Source of the DNA: a virus
Reading direction: 5' to 3' (one strand)
IMG/VR virus record: IMGVR_UViG_3300047362_000301
Span: 1 to 64,000 of that record
DNA length: 64,000 nucleotides
Below are positions 7,966 through 13,022 of this stretch, in pieces (position 1 is the first letter of the stretch; each line of letters opens with the position of its first letter). The notes under the pieces were generated by a model, which worked only from the letters and a program-made list of their open reading frames with translations, did no database searches and was not told the origin of the DNA. The position numbers and the translations under genes were made by a program.

Positions 7966-8141
7966 TAGTATAATCCTAGTTTAGAAGGGTTATTTAAAAA
8001 GTATTTTATGTCAGATTGTTTAGCTTCTAAAGCTTCAATTCTTTCTAACATTTCTTTGAGAGTGTGTAACTCTCCATCTTCGTGAGATTTTATACCTCCG
8101 TAGATGTTTTGTGCGTTGATCGTTAGATCTTCTTTAAACAT
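7965..8141 (-). CDS. Small coiled-coil protein, 58 aa
   Basis: MFKEDLTINAQNIYG followed by a heptad-like helix (LKEMLERIEALEAKQSDIKYFL). An ATG at 8150 is in frame, but the codons between it and 8141 are part of the conserved GGATAAT element, so I take the inner ATG as the more likely start. Function unknown. Confidence 0.5.
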   Translation of the reverse strand: MFKEDLTINAQNIYGGIKSHEDGELHTLKEMLERIEALEAKQSDIKYFLNNPSKLGLY

Positions 8142-8171
8142 ATTATCCATATTTTATCGTATTTAGTTTGT
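8141..8171 (-). promoter_or_regulatory. Bipartite promoter-like element, copy 1 of 7
   Basis: Minus-strand ACAAACTAAATACGA, 8-base spacer TAAAATAT, then GGATAATA. The first half includes the stop codon of the 164-aa gene (ACA AAC TAA). Here the ATG of the next gene follows GGATAAT directly, closer than in the other copies. Confidence 0.6.
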
Positions 8172-8657
8172 AATTTTAGTTCTATTTACCGCGTTAGTTT
8201 CTACTAAAAACTTTTCAGTCCAGTCTGTATAACCCATGTTTTTTTGTTTATACCTGTGTATAAGTTTATCAGGTGTGCCAACAAATTCACATACATTATT
8301 GTACTGATTATAAGCACTTAACCACACGTCGGGTTTACCTACCCATATAATCCATGTATATTCATGATCTACAGAGTCAACATTAGGATATAGGTATTGA
8401 CTATTGTAATGAAAGTCATGTACTAAATGTGATGCTATTCTTGATCCATCACCAAAGTTGTTAAAACCTTTGTATTCTTGCATGTGATTAATCCAGTTAG
8501 CAAGCTCTATACCTCTCCACTCAGGATAACCATCGTGGTGCAGATACATGTGAACATTAGCTTTATCACTAACCAATTGAGGTTTAAGTGCAAAGCCAGC
8601 TTCATGTTCTTCTGCGTGTGATCTATCGACCACCATTGTTACGCTTCTAGTACTCAT
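8163..8657 (-). CDS. Conserved phage protein, 164 aa
   Basis: Begins MSTRSVTMVVD and contains VHMYLHHDGYPEWRGIELA, a His-His-Asp-Gly-Tyr-Pro motif seen in a widespread but uncharacterised phage protein family. Many aromatic residues and a WIIWVG strand suggest a compact alpha/beta fold. No membrane segment. Its stop codon lies inside promoter-like element 1. Function unknown. Confidence 0.6.
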   Translation of the reverse strand: MSTRSVTMVVDRSHAEEHEAGFALKPQLVSDKANVHMYLHHDGYPEWRGIELANWINHMQEYKGFNNFGDGSRIASHLVHDFHYNSQYLYPNVDSVDHEYTWIIWVGKPDVWLSAYNQYNNVCEFVGTPDKLIHRYKQKNMGYTDWTEKFLVETNAVNRTKITN

Positions 8658-8830
8658 TATACTAATTCTTCTACTATACTGACTACTTCAGCAATTATTA
8701 ATATTGTAACACCTATAGAAATAGATGACATTAGCAGTATAAAACCGCCTACTCTAAGCACAGATTTAACTACGCTTGCTGCAAAATGAGGAGTAAATTT
8801 ACATCTCATTTGATCATAAAAATTATTCAT
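8657..8830 (-). CDS. Small membrane protein, 57 aa
   Basis: MNNFYDQMRCKFTPHFAA followed by a long hydrophobic segment (GGFILLMSSISIGVTILIIA) that should span the membrane once. Its TAA overlaps the ATG of the following gene (TAATG). It starts just after the tRNA-Gln gene and its conserved trailer. It may be a host-modifying early membrane protein; no family recognised. Confidence 0.55.
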   Translation of the reverse strand: MNNFYDQMRCKFTPHFAASVVKSVLRVGGFILLMSSISIGVTILIIAEVVSIVEELV

Positions 8831-8836
8831 ATTATT

Positions 8837-8852
8837 ATTATTTAATGTTAGT
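8837..8852 (-). repeat. 16-base tRNA trailer repeat, copy 1
   Basis: ACTAACATTAAATAAT (minus strand) directly follows the last base pair of tRNA-Gln and leads into the start codon of the next gene. The same 16 bases follow tRNA-Met at 9659-9674, and a near copy follows the tRNA-like element at 11912. Confidence 0.7.
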
Positions 8853-8924
8853 TGACTCGCTAGGGCTCGAACCTAGACTCTTCTGGACCAAAACCAGACG
8901 TGTTGCCAGTTACACCACGAGTCA
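8853..8924 (-). tRNA. tRNA-Gln (TTG)
   Basis: A 72-base cloverleaf. The acceptor stem TGACTCG/CGAGTCA pairs fully. The anticodon arm is TCTGG-TTTTGGT-CCAGA with anticodon TTG. The T-arm is CTAGG-TTCGAGC-CCTAG. CCA is not encoded. It reads CAA, a favoured Gln codon in this AT-rich genome, so it may support late translation. Confidence 0.93.
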
Positions 8925-8929
8925 TTATT

Positions 8930-9178
8930 TTAAGACAATTGTTGTTGTATATCAAGATAATCTACTCTTTCGTGATCTTTTTCTATTAATGAAGCTATGT
9001 AATCCCACACGTCTCGTTGTTTTTTTGTGTGATCTAACACGCCTTGAAGTTGTTCTATCGTAATAAAAGGAGTTTGATTATCTTTTATTTCTTGCTTTAA
9101 CCTGCTAATGTCATTGTCTAGTGAATATATAGTAGCAAAAGCTTTGTCATGCGCTCTGTTTTGTATATCTTTTTCCAT
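8930..9178 (-). CDS. Coiled-coil early protein, 82 aa
   Basis: Acidic, helical protein (IYSLDNDISRLKQEIKDNQ, then KKQRDVWDYIASLIEKDHERVDYL) that probably forms a coiled coil. It lies just upstream of tRNA-Gln and one base from the next gene. No recognised family. Confidence 0.5.
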   Translation of the reverse strand: MEKDIQNRAHDKAFATIYSLDNDISRLKQEIKDNQTPFITIEQLQGVLDHTKKQRDVWDYIASLIEKDHERVDYLDIQQQLS

Positions 9179-9179
9179 A

Positions 9180-9413
9180 TTATTTGTTAATTATAGAGTT
9201 ACCATACATTATATCTTGAGCAGATAAATTGTAAGTTTTTATGTCACAGTATACTGATATATCAGATATTTGACTTACAGTTAAGTCATACCATGATGTT
9301 TCAGACATAAGCGCATACTTAAGTCTTTTAGCGCTAGAATATTTTCTAGCATTTTCTTGTAGTGACAACTTAAAACCTGGTTTTAGTTTGTCATAAATTG
9401 TTTTTAATTTCAT
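9180..9413 (-). CDS. Small early protein, 77 aa
   Basis: A basic N-terminus (MKLKTIYDKLKPGFKL, KYSSAKRLKYAL) is followed by a polar C-terminal part. A helix-turn-helix around TVSQISDISVYCDIKTYNL is conceivable but weak. It starts 9-10 bases after promoter-like element 2 and so is probably the first gene of its own transcript. Confidence 0.5.
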   Translation of the reverse strand: MKLKTIYDKLKPGFKLSLQENARKYSSAKRLKYALMSETSWYDLTVSQISDISVYCDIKTYNLSAQDIMYGNSIINK

Positions 9414-9418
9414 ATTTA

Positions 9419-9449
9419 TATTATCCGTTTTAATTCGTATTTAGTTTGT
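9419..9449 (-). promoter_or_regulatory. Bipartite promoter-like element, copy 2 of 7
   Basis: Minus-strand ACAAACTAAATACGA, spacer ATTAAAAC, GGATAATA. The stop codon of the 70-aa gene lies inside the first half. The next ATG is only 5 bases beyond GGATAATA (TAAAT), implying a very short or absent leader if this is a -10 box. Confidence 0.65.
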
Positions 9450-9653
9450 AACAAATCTTTCTTTATTACTATCGATTATTTCACCGATTTCGTCTTGCAT
9501 AGCTACTACATCCATAGCAAGTAGTTGTAGTTCTGCTAATCCATCAACTTCATAGGTACTTAAATCATTGACTTCATTATCTTGTATAGCGTTTACACAG
9601 TCTCTTAACGCTCTTGCAGTATTCTCAAACCTGCAGTAACTCATGTTAGGCAT
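9441..9653 (-). CDS. Conserved phage protein, 70 aa
   Basis: Begins MPNMSYCRFENTARALRDC, an opening I recognise from many phage hypothetical proteins, followed by an acidic helical part (VDGLAELQLLAMDVVAMQDEI). It follows tRNA-Met and its trailer repeat. No known function. Confidence 0.6.
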   Translation of the reverse strand: MPNMSYCRFENTARALRDCVNAIQDNEVNDLSTYEVDGLAELQLLAMDVVAMQDEIGEIIDSNKERFVTN

Positions 9654-9658
9654 ATTTA

Positions 9659-9674
9659 ATTATTTAATGTTAGT
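9659..9674 (-). repeat. 16-base tRNA trailer repeat, copy 2
   Basis: ACTAACATTAAATAAT directly after the last pair of tRNA-Met, identical over 16 bases to the copy behind tRNA-Gln, and again leading into the next start codon. Confidence 0.7.
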
Positions 9675-9746
9675 TGCGGCGGAAGGATTCGAACCCCCGA
9701 CCTTCGGGTTATGAGCCCGACGAGCTGGCCACTGCTCTACGCCGCA
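9675..9746 (-). tRNA. tRNA-Met (CAT), initiator-like
   Basis: A 72-base cloverleaf with a fully paired acceptor stem TGCGGCG/CGCCGCA and anticodon CAT. The anticodon stem ends in three G-C pairs (TCGGG-CTCATAA-CCCGA), and the D-arm is GAGC...GCTC. Both are marks of initiator tRNA rather than elongator tRNA-Met or tRNA-Ile2. The first pair is T1-A72, weak, in place of the usual C1-A72 mismatch. The T-stem contains two G-T pairs. CCA is not encoded. Confidence 0.88.
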
Positions 9747-9749
9747 TTT

Positions 9750-10056
9750 AGTGGAAGTGGGCGGAGTCGAACCGCCGTTTACTATACGACCATGTATTTA
9801 TGGGTATTAGTACTTACCTTATCACTCCCATTTCGAGGCACCAGTTGTGGACAGGTAGTTAACTAGTATTGTCATTTATCCACACTTTCTGTTTTGTACT
9901 GGCACAGTCGTATCCATCCGTTTGGTTCATAACTGCGCCGATCTACCTAACGTGACCTGTATGCCGCCGCCTCGATTGTAACAAGCATTGGAGGATCTTC
10001 GTTAGCTTAACAGTTTAAATTACCACTGCCATACTAAGCCCTCTACCGCTTGCTAT
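9750..10056 (-). ncRNA. Structured non-coding RNA with tRNA-like 3' end
   Basis: About 307 bases without a credible gene, between a zinc-finger gene and tRNA-Met. Its 3' end (9752-9776) is exactly a T-arm (GGCGG-TTCGACT-CCGCC) plus an acceptor strand CACTTCC and discriminator A. The best 5' acceptor partner is GGGAGTG at 9823-9829, 78 bases in all, but no normal anticodon arm fits. Further 5', nested helices are visible: 9991-9994 with 10040-10043, 10005-10009 with 10035-10039, 10011-10014 with 10025-10028; also 9901-9908 with 9932-9939. Candidates are an intron-bearing tRNA, a tmRNA-like RNA or an unnamed phage RNA. I found no tmRNA tag sequence. Confidence 0.55.
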
Positions 10057-10245
10057 TTATTTTCTACGCCAAGCTTTGTGTACTTGATCGCTTAGCTCTT
10101 GGCTTACTATTTGTAATTCAAGAACTTGTTTGTTGGCAATAATAGGAATATAACTATATTGCTGTGTTGCGCTGCAGTTTACACAATTTGAATAACCTAA
10201 TGCTATTCTGCCTGCCGGTATTTTGTTGTTACATTTACATCTCAT
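10057..10245 (-). CDS. Small zinc-finger protein, 62 aa
   Basis: MRCKCNNKIPAGRIALGYSNCVNCS has a CxC and a CxxC pair, a likely single zinc site, followed by a helical tail ending HKAWRRK. The longer reading starts at a TTG (10260) inside promoter-like element 3, so the ATG at 10245, five bases after the GGATAATA box, is chosen. Function unknown; a DNA- or RNA-binding early protein is plausible. Confidence 0.55.
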   Translation of the reverse strand: MRCKCNNKIPAGRIALGYSNCVNCSATQQYSYIPIIANKQVLELQIVSQELSDQVHKAWRRK

Positions 10246-10250
10246 ATTTA

Positions 10251-10281
10251 TATTATCCAATTATGTTCGTATTTAGTTTGT
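10251..10281 (-). promoter_or_regulatory. Bipartite promoter-like element, copy 3 of 7
   Basis: Minus-strand ACAAACTAAATACGA, spacer ACATAATT, GGATAATA, then TAAAT and the ATG of the zinc-finger gene. It lies just after the stop of the 67-aa gene. Confidence 0.65.
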
Positions 10282-10283
10282 AA

Positions 10284-10487
10284 TTAGTCTTCATCTAAAC
10301 CCGCATGTAATTTTTCTATTGTAGCAGACATAATCATGTGCATTAATTGATTGTACTCGTCACCTTCTAGTTTGTTATGATCTAGTTCTGAACCATCAAT
10401 AGCCCACTGAACAGAATCATACAATGTTTCTTTGATGTAAGAGACTTGAGCGTCTGCTATTTCATCTATAATTTTCATTTTACTCAT
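10284..10487 (-). CDS. Small acidic early protein, 67 aa
   Basis: MSKMKIIDEIADAQVSYIKETLYD, a helical acidic protein ending EKLHAGLDED. Its ATG overlaps the end of the previous gene by 4 bases. No family recognised. Confidence 0.5.
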   Translation of the reverse strand: MSKMKIIDEIADAQVSYIKETLYDSVQWAIDGSELDHNKLEGDEYNQLMHMIMSATIEKLHAGLDED

Positions 10488-10741
10488 AATATTGCTTTTT
10501 TTACTTGTTTTAAATCGTATTTTTCATGTGAATCACGCCACATTTTGTGCATTGTGTACTTACTTACTTGACTATAAGATGATTTACCTCGTAGTTTTAC
10601 TTGTTTGTACTCGCGATCAGTAAATGGTTGGCATTCACCATGCACTTTGTTGATCTGATAGTGCTGAAATGCACGCTTTTTTCTGTTAGAAGCAACGTAT
10701 TGCTTCAGCTCTTGCATATTACTACACATAGATTCTATCAT
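10484..10741 (-). CDS. Small basic early protein, 85 aa
   Basis: MIESMCSNMQELKQYVASNRKKRAFQ..., rich in Lys, Gln and Tyr, with KQVKLRGKSSYSQVSKYTMH near the middle. The HTH-like spacing of that segment is weak. It overlaps both neighbours in the same transcript. Function unknown. Confidence 0.5.
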   Translation of the reverse strand: MIESMCSNMQELKQYVASNRKKRAFQHYQINKVHGECQPFTDREYKQVKLRGKSSYSQVSKYTMHKMWRDSHEKYDLKQVKKAIL

Positions 10742-10868
10742 TTATAGTATACCAGTTTAAGTAATCTGTGTATTCTGTGTTTTGATGTAGTCTAGTTAGA
10801 GCTTTGTAGCCATTATCTGTTTCGATAATAGCATTGCCAGTTTCTTGATTGAATTTGATTTTTTTCAT
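10722..10868 (-). CDS. Small early protein, 48 aa
   Basis: MKKIKFNQETGNAIIETDNGYKAL then a Tyr-rich C-terminus (YTDYLNWYTINDRIYV). The ATG follows promoter-like element 4 by 7 bases, and the gene overlaps the 85-aa gene by 20 bases. No recognised family. Confidence 0.5.
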   Translation of the reverse strand: MKKIKFNQETGNAIIETDNGYKALTRLHQNTEYTDYLNWYTINDRIYV

Positions 10869-10875
10869 ATATAAT

Positions 10876-10906
10876 TATTATCCTTTATTATTCGTATTTA
10901 GTTTGT
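10876..10906 (-). promoter_or_regulatory. Bipartite promoter-like element, copy 4 of 7
   Basis: Minus-strand ACAAACTAAATACGA, spacer ATAATAAA, GGATAATA, then 7 bases to the ATG of the 48-aa gene. It follows the stop codon of the 136-aa gene by one base. Confidence 0.65.
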
Positions 10907-10907
10907 A

Positions 10908-11318
10908 TTATAATTTACCATAATAGTGGTTTTTTAAGTAGAAGTCTAGCATAAATTTCATTCTAGCCATAGTATTCCATATTGGAACTCTAGTGACACC
11001 TTCGTAAATATATGTTTTAAGTGTGCCTTCGTCTGTTAGAAACATTTGTCTACGCTCTGATTTGTACACTGGATTTAGTTGATAGTTAGATGAGCAACTG
11101 TTACAGTTTCTTACATAACCAGATTTATACACTGCTAGTCTTAGTCGTTTGCCATTTGGCCATCTTTTTCTTGATGGTACAGGAAATTCAAATTCTCTTG
11201 TACCATTTTTAGCTTGACGCTGTGTTGTGACTTCTTTGATATTATACTCGACTAGTAGTCGTCTAGCGAACGCATTTTCTAATGCTTCTTGTTCGAGTTT
11301 CCATTGTTTATACGCCAT
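10908..11318 (-). CDS. Hypothetical basic protein, 136 aa
   Basis: Begins MAYKQWKLEQEALENAFARRLL and contains a strongly basic middle (VPSRKRWPNGKRLRLAVYKSGYVRN) with CNSC, a lone CxxC pair. The aromatic C-terminus (MKFMLDFYLKNHYYG) is probably helical. Charge and the Cys pair would suit nucleic-acid binding, but I do not recognise the family. It overlaps the previous gene by 11 bases or less. Confidence 0.55.
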   Translation of the reverse strand: MAYKQWKLEQEALENAFARRLLVEYNIKEVTTQRQAKNGTREFEFPVPSRKRWPNGKRLRLAVYKSGYVRNCNSCSSNYQLNPVYKSERRQMFLTDEGTLKTYIYEGVTRVPIWNTMARMKFMLDFYLKNHYYGKL

Positions 11319-11502
11319 ATTTAATTGTTTTTACTATATTTTGTCGCCATTCCCACTCACGTTTACGAAATTCATAGCTGTTACACCATTTTTTCCATGA
11401 AGTGACTGTCATGCACTCACCGTATTTTGCTTCGTAGTCAAGACATTGTTGTAATTTGTCTTGTATTTGTGAAGCGGGATAGTCTTCAAATTGTTCTTTC
11501 AT
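11308..11502 (-). CDS. Small early protein, 64 aa
   Basis: MKEQFEDYPASQIQDKLQQCLDYE, then Trp/Arg-rich (WKKWCNSYEFRKREWEWRQN). A longer reading from the ATG at 11517 would be encoded by element 5 itself, so the inner ATG at 11502 is preferred. Function unknown. Confidence 0.5.
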   Translation of the reverse strand: MKEQFEDYPASQIQDKLQQCLDYEAKYGECMTVTSWKKWCNSYEFRKREWEWRQNIVKTIKYGV

Positions 11503-11507
11503 ATTAT

Positions 11508-11538
11508 TATTATCCATTAGTAATCGTATTTAGTTTGT
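11508..11538 (-). promoter_or_regulatory. Bipartite promoter-like element, copy 5 of 7
   Basis: Minus-strand ACAAACTAAATACGA, spacer TTACTAAT, GGATAATA, then ATAAT and ATG. The element also encodes the last residues of the 47-aa gene (NTITNG-stop), so it overlaps coding sequence. Confidence 0.65.
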
Positions 11539-11653
11539 GTGTAAGTATAATACCTTCTACGTCTGCTCTTGTAAGCTCGCCAGTCATTTGTCTGAGTATA
11601 GCCCAAGTGAGATTTATTTCTTTACTGTAATGTGTATTTAAAGTGTAGATCAT
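11510..11653 (-). CDS. Micro-protein, 47 aa
   Basis: MIYTLNTHYSKEINLTWAILRQMTGELTRADVEGII..., probably helical. Its ATG overlaps the TGA of the preceding membrane peptide gene (ATGA), and its stop lies in promoter-like element 5. No known family. Confidence 0.45.
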   Translation of the reverse strand: MIYTLNTHYSKEINLTWAILRQMTGELTRADVEGIILTHKLNTITNG

Positions 11654-11742
11654 AGTATTACATTTGTTAGTATGATTATTAAAGCGATAGTAAGTATTAA
11701 GTTACCTTTTTGCATTTGAGTTAATTTTCTGTTATTGTTCAT
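11650..11742 (-). CDS. Single-span membrane micro-peptide, 30 aa
   Basis: A short polar start (MNNNRKLTQMQKGN) followed by a fully hydrophobic helix (LILTIALIIILTNVIL). Likely an inner-membrane micro-peptide. ATGA overlap with the next gene supports translation. Confidence 0.45.
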   Translation of the reverse strand: MNNNRKLTQMQKGNLILTIALIIILTNVIL

Positions 11743-11746
11743 ATTA

Positions 11747-11890
11747 TTAAATTTTATTTATTAGTTTTGTTAAAGATTTTTTTAAAATGGTTTTAGTAAT
11801 ATTACCATTTAAGTATTGATTTAGTTCGGAAATAGTATTTTTTATTGAAATACTAGTGTGTACATTAAAGAAATATTCATTATTTTCCAT
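11747..11890 (-). CDS. Micro-protein, 47 aa
   Basis: MENNEYFFNVHTSISIKNTISELNQYLNG..., with a Lys/Leu/Ile-rich helical C-terminus (TKTILKKSLTKLINKI). It begins about 20 bases after the tRNA-like element. Nothing known. Confidence 0.45.
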   Translation of the reverse strand: MENNEYFFNVHTSISIKNTISELNQYLNGNITKTILKKSLTKLINKI

Positions 11891-11911
11891 TTTATTTTAT
11901 TTAAGATTAGT

Positions 11912-11953
11912 TGTCACAGTGTGAATCGAACACACTTGTATACCATAGTGACA
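11912..11953 (-). ncRNA. tRNA-like acceptor/T-arm minihelix
   Basis: A 42-base element with a tRNA T-arm (GTGTG-TTCGATT-CACAC) and an acceptor-like stem (TGTCAC...GTGACA, 6 pairs), then discriminator A and a trailer like the other tRNA trailers. Only 12 bases (TATGGTATACAA) join the halves, so there are no D- or anticodon arms. Upstream, ACTTGTT...AACAAGT can form a 7-bp helix. It could be a tRNA remnant, a tRNA mimic or the end of a larger RNA. Confidence 0.5.
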
Positions 11954-12009
11954 TTTTACTTGTTCGCATTTTTATACTTATAGAAACAAGTGGAACTTAA
12001 AGTTGTAGA

Positions 12010-12237
12010 TTATACTAATTCTACATTTCTTAGTACTACTGGAATATTATTAGTAGCAGTATAACTTTTGTACTTTATGAAGCAAGCCATTTTTTCTAAG
12101 TTTGCTTTCATGATATTGTACGCTTTATCATGATTGTAAGTGTGCTTGACACCTTTTTTGTTAGTAAATTCGATAGTTACATTTTTTCCGATTAGTGATT
12201 TTCTGATTACAAATCTTTTTGAAGTTAATTTAGTCAT
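12010..12237 (-). CDS. Small basic early protein, 75 aa
   Basis: MTKLTSKRFVIRKSLIGKNVTIEFTNKKGVKHTYNHDKA..., with alternating hydrophobic and basic residues suggesting a small beta-rich domain, then a helix and a beta strand (PVVLRNVELV). Promoter-like element 6 lies about 45 bases upstream of its ATG. Function unknown. Confidence 0.5.
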   Translation of the reverse strand: MTKLTSKRFVIRKSLIGKNVTIEFTNKKGVKHTYNHDKAYNIMKANLEKMACFIKYKSYTATNNIPVVLRNVELV

Positions 12238-12282
12238 AGTATTATATTTTATTTATTATTATTAGTTTATTAGTTACATTTA

Positions 12283-12313
12283 TATTATCCAATTGTTGTC
12301 GTATTTAGTTTGT
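12283..12313 (-). promoter_or_regulatory. Bipartite promoter-like element, copy 6 of 7
   Basis: Minus-strand ACAAACTAAATACGA, spacer CAACAATT, GGATAATA. Unlike the others it is followed by a start-stop pair (ATGTAA), and the gene starts farther downstream at 12237. Confidence 0.65.
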
Positions 12314-12385
12314 ATGTTAGTGTAATATTGTTTATTGTATTATATTTGTTTGTATGTATACCACACTGTCACTATATATATATTA

Positions 12386-12577
12386 TTATATTAATATAGT
12401 ATCTAAATTTAATTCATCAGTTTCTATTATATATTTAATATTATTATTATTTAATATTTCAATTGTGTTATAGAAATCATCAATTGTATTTTCATATAGT
12501 ATAAATTCTGATTTGTTATTATCATTGTAGTGAATTTCATCATTTGGTAGTAGTGATTGTAATTTTGTAAAAGTCAT
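12386..12577 (-). CDS. Small acidic early protein, 63 aa
   Basis: MTFTKLQSLLPNDEIHYNDNNKSEFILYENTIDDF..., Asn/Asp/Ile-rich. It is the first gene of the minus-strand arm. Element 7 lies about 30 bases upstream; an out-of-frame 20-codon ORF starts directly behind that element (ATG 12602) and overlaps this start. No recognised family. Confidence 0.5.
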   Translation of the reverse strand: MTFTKLQSLLPNDEIHYNDNNKSEFILYENTIDDFYNTIEILNNNNIKYIIETDELNLDTILI

Positions 12578-12605
12578 ATTGTATATTGTTTTTGTTATTC
12601 ATATA

Positions 12606-12636
12606 TATTATCCAAGTGAAGTCGTATTTAGTTTGT
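12606..12636 (-). promoter_or_regulatory. Bipartite promoter-like element, copy 7 of 7
   Basis: Minus-strand ACAAACTAAATACGA, spacer CTTCACTT, GGATAATA. It is the outermost copy, at the border of the divergent region, with no gene upstream of it; this argues that the conserved part is not coding. Confidence 0.65.
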
Positions 12637-13022
12637 ATAATAAGTTAGTTAGTTTATAATATGTAAAACATAAACATGTATTTATAAAATAAGAAAAAAG
12701 GTAAAACATTTTTGTAAAATTAAAAAAAACATTGGGGGGCCCCATAATTTAAAATCATTTTGCGTAACACGTTGGTAGTCAGTAGTATAGGGGTAACACC
12801 ATACTTCTATATAACTAACAACTTTTATAGTGACATAAGCCTATTAAGGTAGTATAGTAACAGGCTAGTGTCACACTTTTAAAATATGCATCTATATATA
12901 AGAGTAAACCTAGTTAAAAACGTGTGATATTACTAAGCATAGCGCGCTTCACAAAAGCCCGTTAGAGAAAAACTCATAAATTCACATGTTTACACGGTAG
13001 ACAGAATATAAATAAAAAAAAT
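12637..13022. promoter_or_regulatory. Divergent intergenic control region
   Basis: About 390 bases without a gene between the leftward early arm and the rightward late arm. It holds a G/C-rich palindrome TGGGGGGCCCCA (12733-12744) next to an A-run (a T-run on the minus strand). It also holds a two-step stem-loop, GTGACA (12830-12835) with TGTCAC (12869-12874) and AGCCT (12838-12842) with AGGCT (12862-12866). Within that stem, GTGACA and TATAGT (12853-12858) are 17 bases apart, like a sigma-70 promoter pointing to the late genes. TATAAATA lies about 7 bases before the first late ATG. Promoter or origin roles are inferred. Confidence 0.5.

Noticed and set aside
9752-9829. Ordinary 78-base tRNA in the 3' part of the structured RNA
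   Set aside because: Acceptor and T-arm fit and a D-arm-like GGTA/TACC hairpin exists, but no 5-bp anticodon stem with a 7-base loop can be formed.
9750-10056. tmRNA (ssrA) identity
   Set aside because: The 3' tRNA-like end fits, but I see no matching 5' GG...TTCGAC segment and no tag reading frame ending in ALAA or similar, so I keep it as unclassified.
8141-12636. Seven-copy element as a plus-strand Bacteroidetes promoter (TAnnTTTG type)
   Set aside because: The plus strand reads TTTAGTTTG, close to that -7 box, but the spacing is one base short, and the copies are consistently placed before minus-strand genes, not plus-strand ones.
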